From: Clostridia bacterium
GTDB taxonomy: Bacteria > Bacillota > Clostridia > Oscillospirales > CAG-272
Reading direction: 5' to 3'
Length of the DNA stretch: 64,000 nt
Assembly: GCA_017387685.1 (NCBI GenBank)
Contig: JAFOEU010000008.1
Span: 1-64,000 of the forward strand
Below, piece by piece: positions 8,388 through 16,290 of this stretch; positions within the stretch are counted from its first letter, which is position 1; every line of letters begins with the position of its first letter. The notes below the pieces were generated by a model. It worked only from the letters and a program-made list of their open reading frames with translations. It made no database searches and was not told the origin of the DNA. The position numbers and the translations under genes were made by a program.

Positions 8388-9014
8388 ATGGCTAAATCCA
8401 AAATGAATCTTCCGAACAAGCTGACAGTTATGCGAATGTTTATGGTTCCCGTCTGCATCGCCGCCATCCTCATTCCCGAGGCGTGGCTCGACCCCGACCT
8501 GACCGCCATAATCGCACTCGTCATCTTCGCCGCCGCATCGATAACCGATGCCATCGACGGCAAGCTTGCAAGAAAATATAATCTTATCACCGATTTCGGC
8601 AAATTTATGGATCCGCTTGCGGATAAATTTCTCGTTCTCGGAAGCCTGCTTGCCATCCTTTACCGCTACGAGCAGATGAAGGCGTGGCTCTTCTGGGCAG
8701 TTTTAGTGGTCATCTTCCGCGAATTTGCAGTAACCTCGATCAGACTTGTCGTAAGCTCGTCCTCGGGAGTGGTCATCGCGGCAAATTGGCTCGGAAAGGT
8801 CAAGACGGTAACGCAGATGACCTCGATCATCGTCCTCTTGCTCGAACCCGTGATCTATCACGCGATCGAGAAAAACGGCATCGCACTTCCCGACTTTTTC
8901 AACACCTATCCCCCCGCAACCGTTATCCTCTGCGCACTTATGACCGTCTTCACCGTCTGGTCGGGCGTCAATTACCTCGCGGCATATTGGGGATATCTTG
9001 ATCCGGAGAAATAA
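8388..9014 (+). CDS. pgsA: CDP-diacylglycerol--glycerol-3-phosphate 3-phosphatidyltransferase
   Basis: Integral membrane enzyme making phosphatidylglycerol phosphate. The CDP-alcohol phosphotransferase signature D-G-x2-A-R-x8-G-x3-D-x3-D is complete in DAIDGKLARKY..DFGKFMDPLADKF. Several hydrophobic segments surround it. I place the start at ATG 8388, six nt after GTGAGG, giving 208 aa; a GTG at 8376 overlapping the rimO stop is an alternative. It is last in the operon; a 7-mer/hairpin element begins at the third base of its stop codon. Confidence 0.94.
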   Translation: MAKSKMNLPNKLTVMRMFMVPVCIAAILIPEAWLDPDLTAIIALVIFAAASITDAIDGKLARKYNLITDFGKFMDPLADKFLVLGSLLAILYRYEQMKAWLFWAVLVVIFREFAVTSIRLVVSSSSGVVIAANWLGKVKTVTQMTSIIVLLLEPVIYHAIEKNGIALPDFFNTYPPATVILCALMTVFTVWSGVNYLAAYWGYLDPEK

Positions 9015-9090
9015 GTTATTAGTTATTAGTTGTTAGCTATTAGTTAAAGGTAAATTTCCTCGCTTTGCTCGGAAATTTTCGATTTTCATT
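9014..9090 (+). repeat. 7-mer/hairpin intergenic element, copy 2
   Basis: Five heptads (AGTTATT, AGTTATT, AGTTGTT, AGCTATT, AGTTAAA; 9014-9048) are followed by a hairpin with arms AAATTTCC (9052-9059) and GGAAATTT (9071-9078), then TCGATTTT. The first heptad starts on the last base of the pgsA stop codon. After the heptads it matches copy 1 almost base for base. Confidence 0.75.
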
Positions 9091-9093
9091 TGA

Positions 9094-9132
9094 AACAACC
9101 GTAAGTTGAGCAAAAATCCACTTACGGTTGTT
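9094..9132 (+). terminator. 13-bp inverted repeat downstream of pgsA
   Basis: AACAACCGTAAGT (9094-9106) and its perfect complement (9120-9132) enclose a 13-nt A-rich loop. It is followed by only a weak T tract, so it may be a terminator for the pgsA operon or an operator for the XRE gene downstream. Confidence 0.5.
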
Positions 9133-9182
9133 CGATTTTGAGCCAAATCAACCTTCGATATCTTCATTTTTCGCCCCGCGAA

Positions 9183-9191
9183 TGCTATAAT
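9183..9191 (+). promoter_or_regulatory. extended -10 promoter of the XRE regulator operon
   Basis: TGCTATAAT is an extended -10 box. The -35 position (9163-9168, TTCATT) is poor. The start codon is 30 nt downstream after AAAGGAG. Confidence 0.6.
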
Positions 9192-9221
9192 TGAGGCAGA
9201 AAAAGAAAGGAGTTCACCAAG

Positions 9222-9716
9222 ATGAACACTATCGGAAAAAGAATTTCGGAATACCGTAAAAAGAAAAACCTCAAGCAGGACGAGCTAGCCGAAATGCTCG
9301 GCGTTTCGCCCCAAGCGGTAAGCAAATGGGAAAACGACCTCTCCTGCCCCGACATTTCACTTTTGCCCGAGCTTTCAAGAATCCTCGGTATCAGTATCGA
9401 CGAGCTTGTTCAGGGCAAAAAGGAAGAGCCTATCGTTTCGGTTCTTCCCGAGGAGCAGCGCAAGGATATAAACAAGCTGATGCTTCGAATCGTCGTTGAC
9501 AGCGAGGAGGGCGACCGTGTGAGAGTCAATCTCCCGATGGCACTCGTTAAGGTTGCAATTGAAACGGGAATCGCGATGCCGCAGATAAACGGCAACGAGG
9601 CGTTGAAAAACATTGACTTTGCACAGATATTTACGCTCGTCGAAAACGGTGCGATCGGCAACCTTGTAGAGGTTGACAGCGCCGACGGCGATACCGTCAG
9701 AATTTTTGTCGAATGA
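9222..9716 (+). CDS. XRE-family regulator with C-terminal SHOCT/YvlB-like domain
   Basis: A 164-aa protein. Residues 4-60 are a classic Cro/C1-type helix-turn-helix (QDELAEMLGVSPQAVSKWEN, then IDELVQG). Residues 85-164 form a second domain, from RIVVDSEEGDRVRVNLP to VEVDSADGDTVRIFVE, resembling the small beta/alpha modules of SHOCT/YvlB-like proteins. Its stop overlaps the next start by 4 nt. That next product repeats the same C-terminal pattern, so the pair probably arose by duplication. The operon continues into an ABC exporter, which suggests this regulator controls the exporter and itself; the ligand is unknown. Confidence 0.85.
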   Translation: MNTIGKRISEYRKKKNLKQDELAEMLGVSPQAVSKWENDLSCPDISLLPELSRILGISIDELVQGKKEEPIVSVLPEEQRKDINKLMLRIVVDSEEGDRVRVNLPMALVKVAIETGIAMPQINGNEALKNIDFAQIFTLVENGAIGNLVEVDSADGDTVRIFVE

Positions 9717-9976
9717 AGATAGATATTACCACAGACGAGGGCAAGCGGGTCTTACTATGGTTCCCGACAAGGCTGTTCCTCAACCGCCTGACCGTCGCGA
9801 TCGGCGTTGCCTACATTAATAAAAGCGAACGCGATTACGGAGTACCGAAACTCAGCTACTCACAAGTTTTACCCCTCGTCAAGGAAATACACCGCCAACG
9901 CCGTATCCAAGGCAGAAAATGGACCCTCGTCGACGTCGTTTCCGCGGACGGCGAGTGTGTCAAGATCATTTTATAA
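9713..9976 (+). CDS. small protein paralogous to the XRE regulator's C-terminal domain
   Basis: An 87-aa protein overlapping the regulator by ATGA. It opens MKIDITTDEGKRVLLWFP and closes VDVVSADGECVKIIL, closely tracking the DSEEGDRVRVNLP and VEVDSADGDTVRIFVE segments of the preceding protein. There is no HTH and no signal peptide. It may heterodimerise with the regulator through the shared domain and modulate it, as anti-repressor or co-sensor; this is inference. The ABC transporter follows 12 bp later. Confidence 0.75.
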   Translation: MKIDITTDEGKRVLLWFPTRLFLNRLTVAIGVAYINKSERDYGVPKLSYSQVLPLVKEIHRQRRIQGRKWTLVDVVSADGECVKIIL

Positions 9977-9988
9977 CGGAGCATTATT

Positions 9989-11692
9989 ATGACAAACATA
10001 CGTCCATACACAAAACAATTCTATAAAAATAACCGCCTCTGCTTTGCATTCGCATTCAGCGAAGCAATCTTTTCGGCGGCAATTGCGCTGGTAATATCGT
10101 GGCTGCTTAGGGAAATACTCGACCTCATCGGCGGCAGCTCGGTATTTACACTGCGTGAGCTTACGCTTATATCGGTCGCACTCTGCTTCGTCGCAATCGT
10201 CGGCTACCTTATCGTGTATAAATCCAAGCCTCGCTTCATCACGCGCGGAATTTCGCAGTATAAGGAATACGTTTTCTCCGAAATATCGAGGAAAAACATC
10301 TCCGCGTTCTCGGGCGAGAATTCCTCGGTCTACATCTCCGCGCTGACGAATGACATTCCCGCAATAGAAAAGGGCTATCTGACAAATACCTTTCTGATGC
10401 TTGAAAGCATTCTCACCTTCATCGGTGCGATGGCGTTGATGCTCTGGTACAGCCCGCTTCTGACGCTGATCGCAATTCTTTTGTCGCTCCTTCCCCTCAG
10501 CGCCTCGATACTCACGGGCAATAAGATGGCAGAAGCCGAAAAGTCGGTTTCGGACAGAAATCAGACTTATACCTCAACCATCAAGGACTGCCTCAGCGGA
10601 TTTTCTGTCATCAAGTCCTTCAAGGCTGAGGTGCAGATGTTGAGGATATTCGGTGAGAACGTACGCGAGCTCGCACGCGCAGAAGAAAAAAAGCAAAAGA
10701 CCTACATCCTCGTTCAGATGTTCGCCACGGTTGCCGGAACGACCGCACAGCTCGGAGTCTTCATCTTCAGCGCATATCTCGCGCTGTCGGGAAAGGCGAT
10801 CACCGCAGGTACCGCGCTCGTTTTCGTTCAGCTTATGAATTACGTTCTTCAGCCGATCGGAACCATACCGACCTGCATTGCAGAACGAAAAGCCGCCCGT
10901 GCACTCATCGAAAAGATCGCCGAAGCAATCAACGCAAACGTCCGCGAGGAAACAGAAAGCGAAAGCTTTGAGCTTCGTGACGGAATTAAGATCAGCAATC
11001 TTTCATTTGGTTATCAGGAAGATAAACAGGTACTTGCCGACATTGATCTTGATTTCAAGCTCGGCAAGAAATACGCCGTGGTCGGTGCTTCGGGAAGCGG
11101 AAAATCGACTCTGCTGTCGCTCCTTATGGCATCCTATCCGAATTACAGCGGAAGCATCACCTACGACGGCAGAGAGCTCCGAGAGATCAACAGCGCCGAC
11201 CTATACGAGGTCGAGAGCATCATTCAACAGAACGTTTTCGTCTTCAACGCGACCATTCGCGATAATATAACGATGTTCCGCGAATTTCCCGAAGATGAGA
11301 TCGAAAGCGCGATACGCCTTTCGGGACTTTCCGAGCTGATCGCGGAAAAGGGCGCAGATTATCTCTGCGGAGAGAACGGAAGCGGTCTTTCGGGCGGCGA
11401 AAAGCAGCGAATTTCTATCGCGCGAAGCCTGCTGAAAAAGTCGCAGGTGCTCCTCGTTGACGAAGCTACCGCCGCACTCGACGCAGAAACCGCATTCCGC
11501 GTTTCAAGCGCGCTCCTCGCCCTCGACGGCATCACTTGCATCGTGGTCACCCATAACCTCGATGCCACCCTACTATCAAAATACGACTCGATCATCACCC
11601 TCAAAAACGGCAAAATCGCCGAATCCGGCAGATTCGACGAGCTGATCGAGAAAAAAGGATATTTCTATTCGCTCTTTACCGTTTCGCAGTAA
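9989..11692 (+). CDS. ABC exporter, fused membrane and ATPase domains
   Basis: A 567-aa type IV (MsbA/LmrA-like) half transporter. Residues 1-310 carry about six membrane helices (ABC transmembrane type 1). The nucleotide-binding domain has Walker A GASGSGKST, signature LSGGEKQRISIAR, Walker B VLLVDEATAALD and switch His in VVTHN. It would work as a homodimer exporting a lipid, peptide or drug, since only one half transporter is encoded here. It is last gene of the XRE operon and ends at a strong terminator. Membership in a regulator-transporter cassette suggests an inducible efflux role. Confidence 0.92.
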   Translation: MTNIRPYTKQFYKNNRLCFAFAFSEAIFSAAIALVISWLLREILDLIGGSSVFTLRELTLISVALCFVAIVGYLIVYKSKPRFITRGISQYKEYVFSEISRKNISAFSGENSSVYISALTNDIPAIEKGYLTNTFLMLESILTFIGAMALMLWYSPLLTLIAILLSLLPLSASILTGNKMAEAEKSVSDRNQTYTSTIKDCLSGFSVIKSFKAEVQMLRIFGENVRELARAEEKKQKTYILVQMFATVAGTTAQLGVFIFSAYLALSGKAITAGTALVFVQLMNYVLQPIGTIPTCIAERKAARALIEKIAEAINANVREETESESFELRDGIKISNLSFGYQEDKQVLADIDLDFKLGKKYAVVGASGSGKSTLLSLLMASYPNYSGSITYDGRELREINSADLYEVESIIQQNVFVFNATIRDNITMFREFPEDEIESAIRLSGLSELIAEKGADYLCGENGSGLSGGEKQRISIARSLLKKSQVLLVDEATAALDAETAFRVSSALLALDGITCIVVTHNLDATLLSKYDSIITLKNGKIAESGRFDELIEKKGYFYSLFTVSQ

Positions 11693-11733
11693 AAATCCAT
11701 CCGAAGGCTTCCCCCGAAGCCTTCGGATTTTTA
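11693..11733 (+). terminator. terminator between convergent ABC exporter and enolase genes
   Basis: A 13-bp perfect stem (ATCCGAAGGCTTC with its complement) has a CCCC loop and A/T tracts on both sides, so it can act in either direction. Confidence 0.9.
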
Positions 11734-11794
11734 TTAATTAAATTCCGAGCCAAGCGAGGAATTTTTCCTTACCTCTGCCCTCTTACCTCTGCCC
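11733..11794 (-). repeat. 7-mer/hairpin intergenic element, copy 3
   Basis: On the minus strand four heptads (GGGCAGA, GGTAAGA, GGGCAGA, GGTAAGG) lead into a hairpin with arms AATTCC/GGAATT around TCGCTTGGCTC and then TTTAATTAAT. The first heptad begins on the third base of the enolase TAG stop codon. Confidence 0.75.
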
Positions 11795-13107
11795 TAAACC
11801 TTCACCGCGCCCTTCGGATTTTGCTTGATCTTCGCGCTTCCGTACTTCGCCGCCGCGCCGAGGCAGGATTCTATGGTCAGTAGGCGGTTGTATTTTGCAA
11901 GTCTTTCACTTCTGCAGGGTGCGCCCGATTTGATAAAGGGCGCGGCAAGACCTACCGCGAGATCGGCAAGAGTGCTGTCCTCGGTCTCGCCCGAGCGGTG
12001 GGACATAATGGTCATATACCCCGATGCCGCCGCCATTTCGCAGACGCGAATCGTCTCCGAAAGCGTGCCGATCTGATTCGGCTTGACGAGCACGGCGTTT
12101 GCCGCCCCTTCCTCGATTCCGCGCTTCACGCGTTCGGGATTCGTGACGAAAAAGTCGTCACCAACGAGCATCATCTTCGAGCCGAGCCGTTCCGTCATCT
12201 TTGACCATCCCACGAAATCGCGCTGATCGAGTCCGTCCTCAATCGAGCAGATCGGATAACGCGCCGAAAGCGACTCCCACAGCGAGATCAGCGATTCGGT
12301 ATCGTAGGTCTTTCCACTCTTTGGGCATCTGTACTGTCCCTCACCCTCGGAATACCACTCGCTCGCCGCAACGTCGAGCGCGATTTTGACCTCATCGAGG
12401 CTGTAGCCCGCATCCGTCACGGCGCGGCAGATGAGATCGAGCGCGGCTGTGTCACTATCGAGATTCGGCGCGTATCCGCCCTCGTCGCCGACTGCGGTTG
12501 AAAGCCCTTCCCTTTTAAGGATCGCGCCGAGAGTGTGATATATCTCACATCCCGCGCGCAAAGCCTCGGCAAAGCTCGGCGCGCCGACGGGCATTATCAT
12601 AAATTCCTGAATATCGACGTTGTTCGACGCGTGCGCGCCGCCGTTGAGGATATTAAACATCGGCACGGGCAGACGGCACGCCCTCGCGCCGCCGAGATAT
12701 TGCCACGGGCACATCGAATAGGAAGTTGCCGCCGCGCGGAAGGCTGCGAGCGACACGGCAAGGATAGCGTTCGCGCCGAGTCGCTTTTTCTCGTCCGTAC
12801 CGTCAATTCCGCGCATAATTCTGTCTACCTCAAATTGCTTCGATGCATTGACACCGACAAGCGCGGGCGAAATTTCTTCTCTTATAGCCTCAACCGCCTC
12901 TTTTACGCCTTTACCACCAAAGCGCCCCATATCTCCGTCGCGCTTTTCGTGCGCCTCGTAGATGCCCGTCGATGCGCCCGACGGCACGCTTGCTCTGCCC
13001 ACGCTTCCGTCACGGCAAAGTACCGTCGCCTCGACCGTAGGATTTCCGCGCGAATCGATCACCTCGCGCCCCATTACTTTTTCGATTATCGGTTTATTTT
13101 GAATCAT
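11794..13107 (-). CDS. eno: enolase
   Basis: Phosphopyruvate hydratase converting 2-phosphoglycerate to PEP in glycolysis; 437 aa. Present are the N-terminal REVIDSRGNPTVEA block, SGASTGIYEA loop, GDEGGYAP, the metal ligands in SIEDGLDQRDF and LVGDDFFVTN, the active-site Lys in VLVKPNQIGTLSET, and SHRSGETEDST. Start ATG 13107 follows AAGGAGC by 7 nt; an upstream in-frame ATG at 13176 would add 23 residues without a ribosome binding site. It uses a TAG stop. It is monocistronic and convergent with the ABC exporter. Confidence 0.96.
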   Translation of the reverse strand: MIQNKPIIEKVMGREVIDSRGNPTVEATVLCRDGSVGRASVPSGASTGIYEAHEKRDGDMGRFGGKGVKEAVEAIREEISPALVGVNASKQFEVDRIMRGIDGTDEKKRLGANAILAVSLAAFRAAATSYSMCPWQYLGGARACRLPVPMFNILNGGAHASNNVDIQEFMIMPVGAPSFAEALRAGCEIYHTLGAILKREGLSTAVGDEGGYAPNLDSDTAALDLICRAVTDAGYSLDEVKIALDVAASEWYSEGEGQYRCPKSGKTYDTESLISLWESLSARYPICSIEDGLDQRDFVGWSKMTERLGSKMMLVGDDFFVTNPERVKRGIEEGAANAVLVKPNQIGTLSETIRVCEMAAASGYMTIMSHRSGETEDSTLADLAVGLAAPFIKSGAPCRSERLAKYNRLLTIESCLGAAAKYGSAKIKQNPKGAVKV

Positions 13108-13137
13108 TTTTTTGCTCCTTTTTCCTTTTATAATTAG

Positions 13138-13177
13138 TATGGGAAATAACCCAAAAAGTATGCGGCTATTTCCCATA
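13138..13177. promoter_or_regulatory. perfect 11-bp inverted repeat between the ATPase stop and the enolase start
   Basis: TATGGGAAATA (13138-13148) is repeated inverted at 13167-13177. It is 8 bp past the ATPase stop and about 30 bp before the enolase start, with no U tract. It could be a weak terminator for the ATPase or an operator over the poorly defined enolase promoter. Confidence 0.45.
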
Positions 13178-13185
13178 GATGTGTA

Positions 13186-14580
13186 TTAAAGATCTTGAAT
13201 TATATTGTCAAAGGTAACGAGCGTAACGTTACCGAGCTCCTCTGCTCTTTCTACACAGCCATTGGTAAAGCCCGACTTGGCAAAAAGATACAAATGCACG
13301 TTTTTATATGAAAACAATCCGCTTCGGTATACCAGCGTGTTCAAAACACTTATATCAACGCTTTCGTTATTCCACTTACATTCACCGAAAATTGCCGTAT
13401 CCTTATCGCACTCGGCAATAATATCTATCTCTACCTGCTTTTTCTCCTTCGGATCATTACCCCACCAGCGACCGAGGGAAATGAAGGTGGCGGGAGCTTT
13501 ACCCATGCGGTTCAAATGCCACAAATACTGCTTGCATATCTCCTCAAAAACCGCTCCCATATAGGTTCCCATACCCGAAGCAATCGAATTGTACGCCACG
13601 TCGATCATATCGTTTTGAACAAGCGACAGGTTTTTCGGGATAAATCTATACCAAAAACGGAATAGATTATCATCGATTGCATAGATCGTCTTCTTTGTTC
13701 CCGAATCGCCGAACGGCACTTCCTTTTTTATGATTCCCAGAGCCAAAAGCTTTTTCAGACAAGCGGCACACGCGCTTGTCTCCTCACCGACCTTGGTAGA
13801 TATCTCGGAAAGCTTTGTGCTTCCCGAGGCAACCGCCGAGATAATCGCATTGTAAAGTGCCGCCTTTTGAACCTCCTGCTTCAAAAGATTTCCGGGCTCC
13901 TCAAATAAATACGAATTCGGGTCAAGAATATTTTCCTTGATATTATCTTCAACCGACAAGGAATCATTCATCTGCAACAGATATTGCGGTGTTCCGCCTA
14001 CAATACCGTATATTATAGCCATATCTTCATCTGAAAATCCCGAGAAATATTTTCTGCTCTCTGAAAAATCAAACGGCAATATCTTAAACTGCGCCGTACG
14101 CCGACCGTACAACGGGCTCTTGTATCCCAGCACCTGCTCCTCCATAAAAGACATAGACGAGCCGCAAAGAATAAGATACAGCTTACAGTTATCCTTATAT
14201 TTATCTATTAATTTTTGAAGTATAGAAGAAAAAGCCTTATAAGCCTTCGCAACGTAGGGGTATTCATCAATGACAAATATCAGCCTTTTCTCGACCGAAA
14301 GCTCGAAGATAGCTTCGAGAGCCGCTTGAAACGAAGGGTATATCGGTGCCGTTCCCAATCCGCCAACATATCGATGGATCGCGCCGCTGAGGTTGTCGAG
14401 ATTTTGTATAGAGGTGCTTTCGATTCCCGTGAAGCAGATAGCATCCTTGTCACCTACAAATTCATTTATCAATGCCGTTTTTCCAACGCGACGGCGACCG
14501 TATATTACAGGGAACTGAAACACATCGGTATTGTAAAGCGCATTCAGCTTTTTAAGCTCCTTTTCTCTGCCAATAAACAC
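13186..14580 (-). CDS. AAA+ ATPase with C-terminal DUF234/nuclease-like domain
   Basis: A 464-aa member of the archaeal-type ATPase/DUF234 family. Walker A is GRRRVGKT (28-35), Walker B FVIDEYPYV (Asp105-Glu106), followed by a winged-helix segment around residue 250. The C-terminal region IEIDIIAECDKDTAIFGECKW resembles a PD-(D/E)xK restriction-endonuclease-like core (D, E-x-K). I choose GTG 14580, 8 nt after GGAGG, giving the family-typical start MFIGREKEL. Function is unresolved in this family; roles in DNA transactions or defence have been proposed. It is more AT-rich than its neighbours and stands alone with its own promoter, suggesting horizontal acquisition. Confidence 0.85.
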   Translation of the reverse strand: MFIGREKELKKLNALYNTDVFQFPVIYGRRRVGKTALINEFVGDKDAICFTGIESTSIQNLDNLSGAIHRYVGGLGTAPIYPSFQAALEAIFELSVEKRLIFVIDEYPYVAKAYKAFSSILQKLIDKYKDNCKLYLILCGSSMSFMEEQVLGYKSPLYGRRTAQFKILPFDFSESRKYFSGFSDEDMAIIYGIVGGTPQYLLQMNDSLSVEDNIKENILDPNSYLFEEPGNLLKQEVQKAALYNAIISAVASGSTKLSEISTKVGEETSACAACLKKLLALGIIKKEVPFGDSGTKKTIYAIDDNLFRFWYRFIPKNLSLVQNDMIDVAYNSIASGMGTYMGAVFEEICKQYLWHLNRMGKAPATFISLGRWWGNDPKEKKQVEIDIIAECDKDTAIFGECKWNNESVDISVLNTLVYRSGLFSYKNVHLYLFAKSGFTNGCVERAEELGNVTLVTFDNIIQDL

Positions 14581-14612
14581 TGCATAAACCTCCAAAATAT
14601 TATATCAAGATT

Positions 14613-14641
14613 ATTATAACACATAAATTATCGATTGTCAA
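14613..14641 (-). promoter_or_regulatory. consensus sigma-A promoter of the DUF234 ATPase gene
   Basis: TTGACA (14636-14641) and TATAAT (14613-14618) are 17 bp apart on the minus strand: a full consensus match. Confidence 0.9.
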
Positions 14642-14648
14642 CATATTT

Positions 14649-14681
14649 GCTAAAAACGTTTTTAGTAATTTCGTTTTTAGC
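14649..14681. promoter_or_regulatory. palindrome next to the ATPase promoter, operator candidate
   Basis: CTAAAAACGTTTTTAG (14650-14665) is a perfect 16-bp palindrome. The half-site CGTTTTTAGC repeats at 14672-14681, making a second inverted pair with 14649-14658. The block sits immediately upstream of the -35 box. Confidence 0.5.
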
Positions 14682-14696
14682 ATTTTTTCGTGTGCA

Positions 14697-14728
14697 AAAA
14701 TGAGATGCCCGGGGACATCTCATTTTTA
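14697..14728 (-). terminator. terminator of the GDSL-pfp-DUF4886-SDR operon
   Basis: An 11-bp stem AAAATGAGATG with its complement, 8-nt loop and T tract, directly after the SDR stop codon. Confidence 0.9.
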
Positions 14729-14729
14729 T

Positions 14730-15506
14730 TTACTTTTTCTTCTGCTGCTTGCACCAGATATTCATAACCGCCTTATGCGGAAGGAGCTTGACTCCGAACA
14801 CCTGAGCGCGGACGGGGAAACCGCAGACGGAAACGTCTTTTCCCTTCTTCATATCGCGAAGGGCGCGGGTGATGACCTGCTCGGAGGTGTAATATCTGTT
14901 ATAATAGCTGATGGTATCGTCGTGAACGGCGGTGTCGAAAAACTCGGTGAGCACCCAGCCGGGGCAGACCGCCATCACACGGATACCTCTGCCCGCACTC
15001 TTGAGCTCACGGTTCAGCGCACGGCTGAATGAGAGCACGAATGCCTTTGATGCGCCGTAGACGTTGATAAACGGTACGGGCTGGAAGGATGAAAGCGAGC
15101 CGAGCTGATAGATCCTGCCGCCCTCGGACATATGCGCGAGGGTGTGGTAGGTCATAGCAACGAGAGCCTTATCATTGAGATCGATCATAGCAAGCTGACG
15201 CTCAAGATCCATATCGAGGAAGCCCTTGAAGTGACCGAAGCCCGCCGCGTTTACAAGGACTGCAACGTCCGCGTTCTCAGATTCAAGCATCGATTTGTAT
15301 TCATCCCACGCCTCGGGTTTCGTAAGATCCATCGAAATCGCTCTCGCCTTGTTCTTGCAGGACTTTGCGATCTCTTCAAGTCGCTCCGCGCGGCGGGCGA
15401 TGAGCCATATCTCGTCAAATTTTTCCTCGCCGTCGATTCGGAGGGCAAATTCTCTGCCCATTCCCGATGATGCGCCGGTTATAACGGCAATTTTCTTCTT
15501 ATTCAT
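14730..15506 (-). CDS. short-chain dehydrogenase/reductase
   Basis: Classical SDR of 258 aa: NAD(P)-binding TGASSGMG near residue 10, a RR pair after the second strand (IARRAERL) that favours NADP, NAAG as VNAAGFG, catalytic Ser in LGSLSSFQP and Y-x3-K in VYGASKAF. The substrate is unknown. The C-terminal extension is hydrophobic then Lys-rich. The start overlaps the preceding stop (TAATG), so it is translationally coupled to the DUF4886 gene. It is last in its operon. Confidence 0.9.
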   Translation of the reverse strand: MNKKKIAVITGASSGMGREFALRIDGEEKFDEIWLIARRAERLEEIAKSCKNKARAISMDLTKPEAWDEYKSMLESENADVAVLVNAAGFGHFKGFLDMDLERQLAMIDLNDKALVAMTYHTLAHMSEGGRIYQLGSLSSFQPVPFINVYGASKAFVLSFSRALNRELKSAGRGIRVMAVCPGWVLTEFFDTAVHDDTISYYNRYYTSEQVITRALRDMKKGKDVSVCGFPVRAQVFGVKLLPHKAVMNIWCKQQKKK

Positions 15507-16279
15507 TAATAAGCCTCTTTAGCGTATTCTTTGTTGATCTCGCGATACTTTGCGCTGATCTCAGAGACGATCGCGCGAGCCGCGGCAGCCGCCTCAGGAG
15601 TTACCTCCTCGTCGAAATCCGAGAAGCTGTTTTCGCTGATATCTCTGCCCGAAAGGGTTGCGTATACGTTGAGCGCGAGGAGGTATCTGCCGATGCCCTT
15701 GTGAGCGTGGAAGCCGTCGCGGTGAACAGCCTCAAGCCCATAGTTTGCCTTCTCCTGCCAAAGCTTATACATAACCTCGCCGTTAGGAATAATTCCCCAC
15801 GCGCAGGTATTCTTTGCCATCTGAACGTAGCAGGTCTTGATCGCCTCGATCATATCCTCGGGGTTGGTGAAGGATGTGAGCTTAAAGCGGGGCGCATCTG
15901 TCTCAAAGGTCCAGGTCTGGTGAACGTAGAACTTCGCCTTGGGCGCGTAGGTGCGAACGAAAGCGGCGAGCTCGGTTGCGAAGGGCTCGTAGCTTGCTTC
16001 ATCGCCGCTCTGAGGACTGCACTGCTGTGTTGCAACTACGTCCCACTCGTCGGAGAGAAGCGCCTGCTGAAGCGAAACCATAATACCCGACTTATGACCG
16101 TTGATCTGAAATTCGTAAGCCGCCTCGCCCGAGAGCATATTGCGGTAGTGGCGGTAGAGAGAGCAGCCGCCGATATAAAGGTTTACAACCTTCCAATTCT
16201 TGCCGTCCGCGCGTGCGATACCGTGAAGGTAGCGGGTAGTATCCTCGCCAAAGCTGTTAGCAATAAAGAGAATTTTCAT
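15506..16279 (-). CDS. DUF4886 (SGNH-like) protein
   Basis: A 257-aa protein starting KILFIANSFGEDTTRYLH, the DUF4886 hallmark in which the N-S-F segment takes the place of the SGNH-hydrolase nucleophile block. The Q-Q-C-S-x-Q segment (VVATQQCSPQSGD) and the late DGFHAHKGIGRYL (D-x-x-H) fit an SGNH-like catalytic arrangement. No signal peptide is visible. Family members are putative carbohydrate esterases, but the activity is not established. It lies 11 bp after pfp and overlaps the SDR gene by one base. Confidence 0.82.
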   Translation of the reverse strand: MKILFIANSFGEDTTRYLHGIARADGKNWKVVNLYIGGCSLYRHYRNMLSGEAAYEFQINGHKSGIMVSLQQALLSDEWDVVATQQCSPQSGDEASYEPFATELAAFVRTYAPKAKFYVHQTWTFETDAPRFKLTSFTNPEDMIEAIKTCYVQMAKNTCAWGIIPNGEVMYKLWQEKANYGLEAVHRDGFHAHKGIGRYLLALNVYATLSGRDISENSFSDFDEEVTPEAAAAARAIVSEISAKYREINKEYAKEAY

Positions 16280-16290
16280 TGATTTTTACC

